Of a DNA stretch of 64,000 nt, positions 7,918 to 16,410 are shown one piece after another (position 1 is the stretch's first letter; each line of letters starts with the position of its first letter). Under the pieces are notes generated by a model that was not told where the DNA came from, made no database searches, and saw nothing but the letters and a program-made list of their open reading frames with translations. The DNA comes from Xylanibacter ruminicola (GTDB lineage: Bacteria > Bacteroidota > Bacteroidia > Bacteroidales > Bacteroidaceae): assembly GCF_900142525.1 (NCBI RefSeq), contig NZ_FRBD01000013.1:1-64000 (forward strand). Direction: 5' to 3'. Position numbers and translations under genes: made by a program.

Positions 7918-9040
7918 ACATATTATCGTAATACTTCTGGTAATCGCCGCTGGTTACATTGTCGAGCCACTCCTGGTTGTCGAGATACCAGCGAACGGTC
8001 TTTTCGATACCCTCTTCGAACTGGAGCGAGGGCTCCCAACCGAGTTCACGCTGCAGTTTAGAGCTGTCGATGGCGTAACGCAGGTCGTGACCAGCACGGT
8101 CGGTAACGAAGGTGATGAGATCCATATCCTCACCTTCCTTACGACCCAACAGACGATCGACGGTCTTGATGACCACCTTGATGATGTCGATATTCTTCCA
8201 CTCATTGAATCCACCGATGTTATAAGTATCGGCAATTTTACCGTTGTGGAAGATGACGTCGATGGCACGAGCATGATCCTCCACATAGAGCCAGTCGCGC
8301 ACATTCTCGCCCTTACCATAAACTGGCAGTGGCTTGCGGTGACGGATGTTGTTGATGAACAGAGGAATCAGTTTCTCAGGGAACTGATAAGGACCATAGT
8401 TGTTTGAGCAGTTGGTTACAACTACCGGCATGCCATAGGTATCGTGGAAGGCGCGCACAAAGTGGTCGCTCGATGCCTTAGATGCACTATATGGTGAGTG
8501 GGGATTGTACTTGGTAGTCTCGAGGAAGAATTGATCGCCATAAGCCAGATGATGCTCTGAGCTAGAGGCGGTAGTGGTGAATGGAGGCTCGATACCCTCA
8601 GGGTGAGTGAGTTCGAGTGCACCATAAACCTCATCGGTAGAGATATGATAGAAACGCTTACCCTCGTACTTCTCAGGCAGAGACTCCCAATAGAGCTTAG
8701 CTGCCTGAAGCAGCGACAGGGTACCCATGACGTTGGTCTTAGCAAAAGTGAACGGATCCTTGATAGAGCGGTCTACATGACTCTCGGCAGCCAGGTGGAT
8801 GATACCATCAACCTTCTTATCCTGCATGAGCTTGTAGAAAGCATCGAAGTCGCAGATGTCCATCTTTACAAACTCATAGTTTGGTTTGTTCTCGATGTCC
8901 TTCAGGTTAGCCAAATTACCAGCATAGGTCAGTTTGTCGAGGTTAATGATGTGATACTCAGGATACTTGTTCACAAACAGGCGAACTACATGTGAGCCGA
9001 TAAAGCCTGCACCTCCAGTAATTACGATAGTTCTTTTCAT
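7904..9040 (-). CDS. rmlB: dTDP-glucose 4,6-dehydratase
   Basis: RmlB converts dTDP-glucose to dTDP-4-keto-6-deoxyglucose. The 378-residue extended SDR enzyme has the NAD-binding GGAGFIGSH at 9-17, the catalytic TDE triplet at 135-137 and Y184/K188 of YSASK. A stretch of about 25 residues before YSASK is longer than in enterobacterial RmlB. Its product is the substrate of the ketoisomerase later in the operon. The thymidylyltransferase RmlA that must act before it is not in the window. It overlaps the small membrane protein gene by 4 bp. Confidence 0.95.
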   Translation of the reverse strand: MKRTIVITGGAGFIGSHVVRLFVNKYPEYHIINLDKLTYAGNLANLKDIENKPNYEFVKMDICDFDAFYKLMQDKKVDGIIHLAAESHVDRSIKDPFTFAKTNVMGTLSLLQAAKLYWESLPEKYEGKRFYHISTDEVYGALELTHPEGIEPPFTTTASSSEHHLAYGDQFFLETTKYNPHSPYSASKASSDHFVRAFHDTYGMPVVVTNCSNNYGPYQFPEKLIPLFINNIRHRKPLPVYGKGENVRDWLYVEDHARAIDVIFHNGKIADTYNIGGFNEWKNIDIIKVVIKTVDRLLGRKEGEDMDLITFVTDRAGHDLRYAIDSSKLQRELGWEPSLQFEEGIEKTVRWYLDNQEWLDNVTSGDYQKYYDNMYANR

Positions 9041-9228
9041 ACTTCTTCTATATTATTTTTATTTCTTTCACTATAATACTGTATAACAGTCATGATAATT
9101 CCAAAGGCAATCGACTCAAACAAAAGTCCGCTCCAATCGATTGCAGTTCCGAAAATCAGAGTAAGTATAATGTAAACAACAGCAAAAATAATTGCCGTAG
9201 CTACAGCCATTACCGTATATCTATACAT
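9037..9228 (-). CDS. Small two-helix membrane protein, unknown function
   Basis: The 63-residue product has two predicted transmembrane segments, about residues 5-27 and 32-50, and a charged tail SERNKNNIEEV. No family is recognised. It overlaps the phosphoesterase by 8 bp and rmlB by 4 bp. That tight packing makes a real translated gene likely. Confidence 0.7.
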   Translation of the reverse strand: MYRYTVMAVATAIIFAVVYIILTLIFGTAIDWSGLLFESIAFGIIMTVIQYYSERNKNNIEEV

Positions 9229-9718
9229 GATCTCCTAATGTTATAACTTCTAAATCCTTAAAATCCTTCCCGTCGATAGCCAGACGAATGAGGGTTCTCT
9301 CCTTATGCCAGCCCTGTATGCCGGCAGCTCCCGGATTGATGTGAAGAAGGTTCAGTGTCTTGTCGTACTTTACCTTCAGTATGTGCGAGTGTCCAGCCAC
9401 GAACAACTGTGGCGGATTGGCAAAGAGCTGTGAGCGGATTGAAGCATCGTAGTTGCCAGGATAGCCACCAATGTGCTTGATGAGCACGTCGACATCCTCA
9501 CACTTAAAGCGATTAAGCTCACGATACATCAGTCGCAAGTCGCCCCCATCGCAATTGCCACATACTGCACGGAACGTACGGAAGGCAGCCAGCTTCTCGG
9601 CCACCTCAACACTACCGATATCGCCTGCATGCCAAATCTCGTCGCAGGGTTCAAAGTAGTGCAGGTACTTATCGTCCCAATAGCTATGTGTATCGCTCAG
9701 AATGCCGATTCGTTTCAT
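9221..9718 (-). CDS. YfcE/MJ0936-type metallophosphoesterase
   Basis: The 165-residue calcineurin-like phosphoesterase carries the metal-site motifs in order: GILSDTHS (D8, H10), HAGDIGS near 31, CGNCDG near 54 and GHSHI near 109. The family hydrolyses phosphodiesters such as cyclic or bis-nitrophenyl substrates; the physiological substrate is unknown. It overlaps the cytidylate-kinase-like gene by 4 bp and the small membrane protein gene by 8 bp. Confidence 0.9.
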   Translation of the reverse strand: MKRIGILSDTHSYWDDKYLHYFEPCDEIWHAGDIGSVEVAEKLAAFRTFRAVCGNCDGGDLRLMYRELNRFKCEDVDVLIKHIGGYPGNYDASIRSQLFANPPQLFVAGHSHILKVKYDKTLNLLHINPGAAGIQGWHKERTLIRLAIDGKDFKDLEVITLGDHV

Positions 9719-10332
9719 ATCTCAAATCTCTGACGGATGTACTCAGCGATAAGTTTCCCTGTGGCCTCGAGGCCTAAGATGCTGGCATCGATACAGAAGT
9801 CGTAGCTTTCGGCAGCACCCCACTTCTTACCTGTGTAGTAATTGTAGTACTGCGCACGACGGGCCTCAACATGCTCTATCAACTTACGGGCTTGCTCAGC
9901 ATCGAGCTCTTTTACCTTTGACACTAAATCTACACGGAAGTCCATCGATGCCGTGATGAAGATGTTGACCACATTGTCGAAATCACGAAGAATATAGTCA
10001 GCACAACGGCCCAGGAACACACAACTACCCTCTTCGGCCGCCTTGCGGATGGCATCGCTCTGAAACTTGAACAGACTCTCCTGCGAGAAGTTAGAACCAT
10101 ACAGGCTGCCACCACTGAGATGAGGCGACTGCATATTGAGCAGTCCGCGCAAAAAACCTTTCTTCTCGTCGTTCTGCTTAAAGAACTTCTCAGAGAATCC
10201 ACTCTCCTTGGCAGCCAGATTCAGCAGTTCACGATCGTAGAACTTAGCTTCGAAATCCTGTGCCAGCATGCGACCTATCTCCTGGCCGCCGGCACCTACC
10301 TGTCTGCCTACATTAATGATGATATGTTTCAT
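9715..10332 (-). CDS. Cytidylate kinase-like family protein
   Basis: The 205-residue P-loop protein starts MKHIIINVGRQVGAGGQEIG; the GRQVGAGG segment is the modified phosphate-binding loop of the cytidylate-kinase-like (AAA_26) family. FYDRELL near residue 32 and FLGRCADYIL near 105 are also typical. True CMP kinase function is doubtful because this family differs from Cmk; it may phosphorylate another small molecule. It overlaps the MATE gene by 4 bp. Confidence 0.85.
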   Translation of the reverse strand: MKHIIINVGRQVGAGGQEIGRMLAQDFEAKFYDRELLNLAAKESGFSEKFFKQNDEKKGFLRGLLNMQSPHLSGGSLYGSNFSQESLFKFQSDAIRKAAEEGSCVFLGRCADYILRDFDNVVNIFITASMDFRVDLVSKVKELDAEQARKLIEHVEARRAQYYNYYTGKKWGAAESYDFCIDASILGLEATGKLIAEYIRQRFEI

Positions 10333-11717
10333 AACTCCTCACTTTTCACATCTACACTTTTAAACTTCTTCATGTACCACATGAGCATAGGTATAGTCAT
10401 GGCAAACGAGCCGAAGTCGCTAGCCGGCATAGAGTACCACACGCCGTCGAGATCCCAAAACATCGGGAACACAAAGGCCATGGGCAACAGCAGAAACAGC
10501 TGGCGCGACAACGACAGGAAGATAGACACTTTTACCTTGCCGATACTCTGGAAGAAGTGGGTAATGACGGCCTGCGAGCCTACCACGAAGAACACCAGCA
10601 TATCGAGCTTGATGCCTCGCGCAGAGAGGTTGATCAGCGTCTCGTCGGTAGTAAAGATGCGGGCAATCTGGCGAGGGAAGAGCATAGACAAGCCCCACCC
10701 CACCAACAGGATAGCTGTGGCACAACCTATGGCCATGAACAGGCATCGCAACATGCGGTCGTACTTCTCGGCACCATAGTTATAGCCCACAATAGGCTGC
10801 ATACCCTGGCAGACACCCATCACGAACATAAAGAACATCATGACCACCGAGTTGGCGATGGAGTAAGCACCCACAGCCATATCGCCACCATAGTGAACAA
10901 ACTGATTGTTCATAAAGATGACGATGACACACGATGTGGCATTCATAAGGAATGGCGACACGCCGATAGCCACGATATTTTTAACAAGATCGGCCTTGAG
11001 TTTAAACATGCCGCGCTTGAAGTGCAGCAGTTCTTTCTTATTCGAGAACAGGCGCAACTGCCAACACATGGCCAGTGTCTGCGAGGTAACTGTAGCAAGA
11101 GCAGCGCCTCGTATGCCCCAGCGAAACCACCATACAAAGGTAAGTACCAGTACAATGTTCATAGCCACCGTAAACAGCACAGAGTACATGGCAAGCTTGG
11201 GTTTTCCTGCAGCACGCAGCACTGCGTTCAGTCCAAAATACATGTGGGTTACCATATTACCCAGCAAGATCACAATCATAAATTCGCGGGCGTATGGCAG
11301 CGTCACGTCGCTGGCGCCAAAGAATCGCAGAATGGGATCAAGAAACACCAGACTGATGGCCATAAACAAGAAACCAATAATCAGGTTCAGTGTTACGGTG
11401 TTGCCTAGTAAGTTTTGTGCTACCTTATAGTCTTTCTGTCCTAACTTTACACTGATACTAGCCGAAGAGCCTACGCCAACGGCTGCACCGAAAGCCGCAC
11501 TCAAGTTCATAAAGGGGAATGTAATGCCCAGACCTGCGATTGCCTCAGGACCTACTATCTGACCAATCATAGCACGGTCGATAATATTATAGAGGCTTGA
11601 TGCAGTCATGGCTACGATAGCTGGCAGGGCATATTGCCACAGCAATTGACCCACAGGCTTCGTTCCCAGTGCTAAAGCGGCTTGTTTGTTGTCACTCATC
11701 TTATTATTACTCTCCAT
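10329..11717 (-). CDS. MATE family efflux transporter
   Basis: The 462-residue inner-membrane protein has about twelve hydrophobic helices in two halves. MATE hallmarks include GQLLWQYALPAIVAM, PEAIAGLGITFPFMNL and MQPIVGYNYGA. The family exports cations, drugs or metabolites using Na+ or H+ gradients; the substrate is unknown. The ATG at 11717 is chosen over the upstream in-frame ATG at 11753 because that frame runs through the -7 box; M7 of the chosen protein is a second possibility. It is the first gene of the sugar operon, and its mRNA leader would be only about 5 nt. Confidence 0.93.
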   Translation of the reverse strand: MESNNKMSDNKQAALALGTKPVGQLLWQYALPAIVAMTASSLYNIIDRAMIGQIVGPEAIAGLGITFPFMNLSAAFGAAVGVGSSASISVKLGQKDYKVAQNLLGNTVTLNLIIGFLFMAISLVFLDPILRFFGASDVTLPYAREFMIVILLGNMVTHMYFGLNAVLRAAGKPKLAMYSVLFTVAMNIVLVLTFVWWFRWGIRGAALATVTSQTLAMCWQLRLFSNKKELLHFKRGMFKLKADLVKNIVAIGVSPFLMNATSCVIVIFMNNQFVHYGGDMAVGAYSIANSVVMMFFMFVMGVCQGMQPIVGYNYGAEKYDRMLRCLFMAIGCATAILLVGWGLSMLFPRQIARIFTTDETLINLSARGIKLDMLVFFVVGSQAVITHFFQSIGKVKVSIFLSLSRQLFLLLPMAFVFPMFWDLDGVWYSMPASDFGSFAMTIPMLMWYMKKFKSVDVKSEEL

Positions 11718-11719
11718 TT

Positions 11720-11791
11720 TCGAGTGCAAAGGTATAAAAAAAACAGCAAACATACAAACTTTTAAAAGAAAAGTATTACCTTTGCACTCGA
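11720..11791. promoter_or_regulatory. Divergent promoter pair inside a 15-bp perfect inverted repeat
   Basis: TCGAGTGCAAAGGTA (11720-11734) and its exact reverse complement (11777-11791) flank 42 bp. Each arm contains a -7 box: TACCTTTG on minus (11727-11734) for the MATE operon and on plus (11777-11784) for the subtilase. The minus promoter has a -33 TTTG (11755-11758) with an exact 20-bp spacer; the plus promoter has none. Because of the symmetry, inverting the 42-bp core would put TTTG at 11753-11756, 20 bp from the plus -7 box. Confidence 0.7.
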
Positions 11792-11792
11792 T

Positions 11793-13241
11793 ATGAGAAA
11801 AGCCTTAATGCTGCTCAACCTAATCTTAGTCGCGCTAACCCTATCACAGCACGCCGGCGCAACTGCTCCTCCCAAGAAAAAATATCCTGGGGGCAAGTGC
11901 TACATCTGGCGTTATACCCTAGAAGACAAGCGCGAATCAAGCTATACACTCGACCGTCCGCAACGATGGCTTTCGCATAAGAGCATCGATCGCCGCCGCA
12001 AGCAGGGATTGGCCCTCGACTCTACCGACCTGCCTGTAAGCACTGGCTATCTGAAAGCCATAGAGCGCATGGCCAACGAGGCCAACCGCAACACCAAGAG
12101 ACTCAGCGTGCTATCGATGATTATCGGTACCAGTCGCTGGAACAACTCTGTGCTTGTGCGTTCTGCCGACACCACTCTGCTGCAGGCCATTGGCAAGCAG
12201 GCATACGTGAAGCGCTGTGAACAGGTGTGGATAGCCCCCGACAGCATTGAGCGCATGATAAAGACCAAAGCAAACTACTATTTTAACCCATGGGACAGTT
12301 TGAAAGGTCATGTATATGGCCATGGTCAAGAGCAGATAGAGATGCTTTACGGCCATCGACTGCATAACATAGGCTTTCGCGGCAAGGGTATGACCATTGC
12401 CATTCTGGATGGCGGATTTATGAACGCGGATCAGATTCCAGCCTTCCAACGGGCCAACATAGAAGGCGCCAAGGACTTTGTATATCCCAACAGTCCCTAC
12501 TTCTATCAGGAGACAGACCATGGTACCAAGGTACTATCGACCATGGCGGCCAATGAACCAGAAGTACTGGTAGGCACCGCGCCTGATGCACGCTACTGGC
12601 TGCTGCGATGCGAAGACCAGCAGACCGAACAGCCAGTAGAAGAAGACTACTGGGCCATGGCAGCCGAATTTGCCGACTCGCTTGGTGCCGACATCATTAC
12701 ATCGAGCTTAGGCTATACGGAATACGACAATCTGCCAGGCTATTACCACCAATACGATCTGGATGGCCATACCGCCTACATATCGCGCACCGCATCAATG
12801 CTGGCGCAAAAGGGCATCATCCTTGTCAACTCGGCAGGTAACAGCGGCATGGGCCCCTGGAAGAAGATAACCTTCCCAGCCGATGCAGATAACACCATCA
12901 CCGTAGGTGCCCTGAACCAACAGCGCGTTAATGCGCCATTCAGTGGTGTAGGACCTACTCAAGACCTACGCGTAAAACCTGATGTGATGGCGCTGGGCAG
13001 TCCGGCATGTCTTATCTCAGGTCGCGGTTCAGTGATTCGCGACATGGGCACATCGTTCTCTACGCCCATCGTGGCAGGACTAGTGGCTTGTCTGTGGCAG
13101 GCTCTGCCCAACAAGACTGCTTTACAGATAATAGACTTGGTACGCCAGAATGGAAGTAATCACGAAAAGCCCGACAACATCTATGGTTATGGCACACCGA
13201 ACTTCTGGAGAGCGTATATGGTAGGACGAATTGATAATTGA
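11793..13241 (+). CDS. Secreted S8 (subtilisin-like) serine peptidase
   Basis: The 482-residue protein has an N-terminal signal peptide (about residues 1-25) and a pro-region with the Bacteroidetes-type SHKSIDRRRKQGLALDSTDLP. The S8 domain carries the triad D206 (AILDGG), H243 (DHGTKV) and S421 (GTSFSTP), with oxyanion N350 (SAGNSG). No type IX sorting domain is visible; the chain ends soon after the peptidase domain, so a periplasmic location is plausible. The ATG lies 8 bp after the -7 box, giving a leader of only a few bases. xseA follows after a 42-bp repeat-rich gap. Confidence 0.92.
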   Translation: MRKALMLLNLILVALTLSQHAGATAPPKKKYPGGKCYIWRYTLEDKRESSYTLDRPQRWLSHKSIDRRRKQGLALDSTDLPVSTGYLKAIERMANEANRNTKRLSVLSMIIGTSRWNNSVLVRSADTTLLQAIGKQAYVKRCEQVWIAPDSIERMIKTKANYYFNPWDSLKGHVYGHGQEQIEMLYGHRLHNIGFRGKGMTIAILDGGFMNADQIPAFQRANIEGAKDFVYPNSPYFYQETDHGTKVLSTMAANEPEVLVGTAPDARYWLLRCEDQQTEQPVEEDYWAMAAEFADSLGADIITSSLGYTEYDNLPGYYHQYDLDGHTAYISRTASMLAQKGIILVNSAGNSGMGPWKKITFPADADNTITVGALNQQRVNAPFSGVGPTQDLRVKPDVMALGSPACLISGRGSVIRDMGTSFSTPIVAGLVACLWQALPNKTALQIIDLVRQNGSNHEKPDNIYGYGTPNFWRAYMVGRIDN

Positions 13242-13283
13242 TAATTCTTGGACAAGCCAAGCGGCAGAGCCGAGCGGATAATT
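13230..13283 (+). repeat. 7-bp array plus two-hairpin element upstream of xseA
   Basis: Two TTGATAA heptamers are followed by a two-hairpin element (13247-13276): stem CTTGG/CCAAG, then CGGC-AGA-GCCG, then AGCG. GATAATT flanks it directly on both sides (13240-13246 and 13277-13283), like a small target duplication. Confidence 0.65.
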
Positions 13284-14516
13284 ATGATTACGAAGCGATA
13301 TTCTTTGTTTGAGCTGAATCGATTGGTTCGTGAATCCATCGAGTGCGAAATGCCTGATGAATATTGGGTAGAGGCCGAATTGAGCGAATGCAGAGAAAGT
13401 CGCGGACACTGCTACATGGAACTGATACAGAAGGATGAGCAGACGGCCACCCCTATCGCCAAAGCATCAGCCAAATGCTGGGCTAACAAGTGGCTCACCA
13501 TTCGCCCATACTTTGAACGGACCACCGGACAACCATTACATGCCGGCATGAAGGTGCTGTTGCAGGTTTATCCACAGTTTCACGAGGCGTACGGTTTCTC
13601 GTGGATTGTCAACGACATTGATCCCACATACACTATTGGCGACATGGCGCGTAAGCGTCAGGAGATCATCAAGAAGCTGAAAGACGAAGGCGTGTTCGAC
13701 CTGCAGAAAGAGCTACAGTTGCCGCTGTTCTGCCAACATATTGCGGTTATCTCATCGCAAACTGCCGCAGGCTATGGCGACTTCTGCAATCAACTGGCCG
13801 ACAACCCCTACGGATTTAAGTTTGAAACCCAACTCTTTCCTGCCATCATGCAAGGTGAGGGCGTAGAACAGAGTATCATAGATGCGCTGGAACGCATTTA
13901 TAATTCTGATTTTGACTGCGTTGTAATTATCAGGGGCGGTGGTGCCACCAGCGATATGTCGGGATTCGATACACTGGCACTAGCCGAGAACGTGGCCAAT
14001 TTCCCATTACCTATTATAACTGGTATTGGACACGATAGAGATGAGAGCATATTGGATATGGTATCTCATACGCGAGTAAAAACGCCAACAGCTGCAGCCG
14101 CCTTGCTGATAGACCATCTGAAGGTGGTGCTTGACACCCTCATCGACTCACAGAACCGCATCACCCAATACGTGCAGCAAAAATTATCAATCGTCAATTA
14201 TCAATTATCAACTGTACAAGAGGCCATTCCACGCCTCTTCTCGGTAGTAAAAACACGTCAGGAGACAAAGATCGATCTCTTCGCCCAGCGTATGCTCACC
14301 TCCGTCGACAGGAGACTTGTATCTGAACAGCATCGATTGGAACTGATTGACGAGAAACTCAAGGCACTCGACCCCACCCTGCTACTCAAACGAGGCTACA
14401 GCATTACCATACACAATGGCCGAGCCGTAAAAGATGCCACCACCCTGCAGCCAGGCGACGAAATAGAAACCCGCCTAGCAAAGGGGACAGTTAAATCAAT
14501 AATAAAATCCGTATAA
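13284..14516 (+). CDS. xseA: Exodeoxyribonuclease VII large subunit
   Basis: XseA is the catalytic subunit of exonuclease VII, which degrades single-stranded DNA. The 410-residue protein has an N-terminal OB fold (about 1-100), the catalytic core with GGGATSDM and TGIGHDRD, VSHTRVKTPTAAA, a coiled-coil region and a C-terminal LLKRGYSI motif. The ATG at 13284 is chosen; the earlier TTG frame only reads the repeat element. Within the coiled-coil, residues SIVNYQLST are encoded by a 7-bp spacer-type array. The partner xseB follows by 23 bp. Confidence 0.95.
   Translation: MITKRYSLFELNRLVRESIECEMPDEYWVEAELSECRESRGHCYMELIQKDEQTATPIAKASAKCWANKWLTIRPYFERTTGQPLHAGMKVLLQVYPQFHEAYGFSWIVNDIDPTYTIGDMARKRQEIIKKLKDEGVFDLQKELQLPLFCQHIAVISSQTAAGYGDFCNQLADNPYGFKFETQLFPAIMQGEGVEQSIIDALERIYNSDFDCVVIIRGGGATSDMSGFDTLALAENVANFPLPIITGIGHDRDESILDMVSHTRVKTPTAAAALLIDHLKVVLDTLIDSQNRITQYVQQKLSIVNYQLSTVQEAIPRLFSVVKTRQETKIDLFAQRMLTSVDRRLVSEQHRLELIDEKLKALDPTLLLKRGYSITIHNGRAVKDATTLQPGDEIETRLAKGTVKSIIKSV
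14183..14213. repeat. 7-bp-period array in frame inside xseA
   Basis: ATTATCAATCGTCAATTATC and following bases repeat the CAATTAT word found in gene spacers such as 41911-41941 and 58812-58844. Here it is read as coding sequence. Confidence 0.65.
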
Positions 14517-14524
14517 TCCGTAGG
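14505..14524. repeat. ATCCGTA array, copy 1
   Basis: AATCCGTATAATCCGTAGG spans the xseA stop codon and its spacer. A longer copy of the same 9-bp-period word lies upstream of mrp at 17563-17591. Confidence 0.6.
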
Positions 14525-14539
14525 CAAAACAATAACAAT

Positions 14540-14731
14540 ATGAACGAAGAAATGAAATACGAGGCCGCCATGGCCGAACTTCAGTCCATCGTACGTAAGA
14601 TGGAAAACGACGAACTCGACATCGACCAGATGACCGAGCAATTGAAGCGAGCCCAAGAACTTATCAAACTCTGCAAGGATAAATTAACGAAAACAGATGC
14701 CGAAATCAAGAAAATACTTACGAATTCGTAA
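14540..14731 (+). CDS. xseB: Exodeoxyribonuclease VII small subunit
   Basis: The 63-residue helical protein contains the family pattern MAELQSIVRKMENDELDIDQ...LKRAQELIKLCKDKL. XseB binds several-fold to XseA to form exonuclease VII. Length and position directly after xseA are typical. Confidence 0.92.
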   Translation: MNEEMKYEAAMAELQSIVRKMENDELDIDQMTEQLKRAQELIKLCKDKLTKTDAEIKKILTNS

Positions 14732-14770
14732 TTTTTCTACGATTTCTGCTATTATTTGATATTATTTGTG

Positions 14771-14778
14771 TACTTTTG
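14771..14778 (+). promoter_or_regulatory. Candidate -7 box of ilvE
   Basis: TACTTTTG followed by C lies 38 bp before the chosen ilvE ATG. No TTTG is found at 19-20 bp upstream. Confidence 0.45.
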
Positions 14779-14816
14779 CGTGCAAAATTGAAACTTTAAA
14801 CATAGGAAAAAGTAAT

Positions 14817-15833
14817 ATGAAGAATCTGGATTGGGGTAGTCTGTCGTTCGGCTACATGAAGACCGACTACAACGTACGTTGCTACTATCGCGACGGAAAA
14901 TGGGGCGAAATAGAGGTTTGCTCCGACGAGTATCTGAATCTGCACATGGCCGCCACCTGTCTGCACTATGGTCAGGAGGCATTCGAAGGTCTAAAGGCAT
15001 ATCGCTGCCCAGACGGCAAGGTGCGTATTTTCCGCGTAGACGAGAATGCTAAGCGCCTACAGTCAACATGTCGTGGCATCATGATGCCCGAGGTAAGCAC
15101 AGAGCTGTTTACAGAGATGGTTAAGAAAGTGGTTCGCCTGAATCAGGAGTGGATCCCAACATACGAGAGTGGCGCTACACTCTACATCCGTCCGCTGCTC
15201 ATCGGTACCAGCGCCCAGGTAGGTGTACACCCTGCTAAGGAGTATTGCTTCCTGATTTTCGTAACCCCAGTAGGTCCATACTTCAAGGGTGGATTCTCAA
15301 GCAATCCTTACGTCATCGTTCGCGAGTACGACCGTTCTGCTCCTCTCGGAACAGGTAAATATAAGGTAGGTGGTAACTACGCAGCCTCTCTGTTTGCTAA
15401 CAATCTGGCTCACGAGAAGGGTTATGCCTGCGAGTTCTATCTCGATGCTAAGGAGAAGAAGTACATCGACGAGTGTGGTGCAGCCAACTTCTTTGGTATC
15501 AAGAACAACACCTATGTTACACCAGAGTCAACCTCTATCCTGCCTTCAATCACCAACAAGAGTTTGATGCAGGTAGCTGAGGATCTGGGCATGAAGGTAG
15601 AGCGTCGTCCTATTCCTGAGGAAGAGCTCGAGACATTTGAGGAGGCAGGTGCATGCGGAACAGCCGCCGTTATCAGCCCCATCTCATATATCGACGACCT
15701 TGACACAGGCAAGCGCTATTCATTTGGCGACAAGCCAGGACCACAGTCAAAGAAGCTGTTCGACACACTTCGTGGTATCCAGTACGGTGAAATCGAAGAC
15801 AAACACGGTTGGACCACTGTTGTAATCGAGTAA
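14817..15833 (+). CDS. ilvE: Branched-chain amino acid aminotransferase
   Basis: This class IV PLP aminotransferase of 338 residues interconverts leucine, isoleucine and valine with their 2-keto acids. Visible motifs are HYGQEAFEGLKAYR, the PLP lysine in GTGKYKVGGNYA and the C-terminal EAGACGTAAVISPI. The frame extends 17 codons upstream, but that part carries the promoter, so the ATG at 14817 (MKNLDWGSLSFGYM) is chosen. Length matches the eukaryote-like group II enzymes common in Bacteroidales. A DUF805 gene follows after 18 bp. Confidence 0.95.
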   Translation: MKNLDWGSLSFGYMKTDYNVRCYYRDGKWGEIEVCSDEYLNLHMAATCLHYGQEAFEGLKAYRCPDGKVRIFRVDENAKRLQSTCRGIMMPEVSTELFTEMVKKVVRLNQEWIPTYESGATLYIRPLLIGTSAQVGVHPAKEYCFLIFVTPVGPYFKGGFSSNPYVIVREYDRSAPLGTGKYKVGGNYAASLFANNLAHEKGYACEFYLDAKEKKYIDECGAANFFGIKNNTYVTPESTSILPSITNKSLMQVAEDLGMKVERRPIPEEELETFEEAGACGTAAVISPISYIDDLDTGKRYSFGDKPGPQSKKLFDTLRGIQYGEIEDKHGWTTVVIE

Positions 15834-15851
15834 TCTGGAGAGATAAACCAT

Positions 15852-16367
15852 ATGAAAGAATTACCAACACTTGGATTTACTGAGGCCATCAAAATGGCCT
15901 CAGTTCGTATTCTGGATTTCAAGGGCCGAAGCCGTCGCTCAGAGTTCTGGTGGTGGATGCTAGTAGTAATGGTAGTAGGTTTCTGCGTATCGTTGTTTAT
16001 CAACAATATGCTGGCAAGCACTATTTGGGCCATCTGCTATATGTTCTGTGCATTGTCTGCCACAGCACGCCGCCTGCAAGACTCAGGCAAGAGCGCTATA
16101 TGGGTATACGTAAGCTATGCTCTGGGATGTGTATCAAACCTCTTTGTATCTACATCTACAGCTATTACGGAACTGATGGACAAGATGGATCCCAATCAGT
16201 CCGTCCTCGAGAAGGTTGCAATGCAACATCCTGACGATTTTGTCATTATATTCCTTCTTGGCTGCGTATTCTCTGTATCTTGTCTGATAGTGTTCATCAT
16301 GTGTCTGCTCGACAGCAAGCCCGAGGCCAACAAATACGGCCCCTCGCCTAAATATGTTGAAGAATAA
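15852..16367 (+). CDS. DUF805 family membrane protein
   Basis: The 171-residue protein has the DUF805 start FKGRSRRSEFWWWMLVV, followed by helices around 35-55, 60-75, 85-105 and 130-155, including the typical ATARRLQDSGKSA. Function is unknown; family members are small inner-membrane proteins. It appears co-transcribed with ilvE and is closed by a strong terminator. Confidence 0.88.
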   Translation: MKELPTLGFTEAIKMASVRILDFKGRSRRSEFWWWMLVVMVVGFCVSLFINNMLASTIWAICYMFCALSATARRLQDSGKSAIWVYVSYALGCVSNLFVSTSTAITELMDKMDPNQSVLEKVAMQHPDDFVIIFLLGCVFSVSCLIVFIMCLLDSKPEANKYGPSPKYVEE

Positions 16368-16372
16368 AACAG

Positions 16373-16410
16373 AAATCCCGCTCAGTTTTGAGCGGGATTT
16401 CTTTATTTGT
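16373..16410. terminator. Bidirectional intrinsic terminator
   Basis: A perfect 13-bp stem (GAAATCCCGCTCA at 16373-16385 with 16390-16402) has a GTTT loop and a T-rich tail. It separates the DUF805 gene from the convergent mrp gene, whose stop codon lies at 16403. Confidence 0.9.

Noticed and set aside
11720..11791. Simple terminator hairpin
   Set aside because: The arms are 42 bp apart and are promoter boxes between divergent genes, so termination makes no sense.
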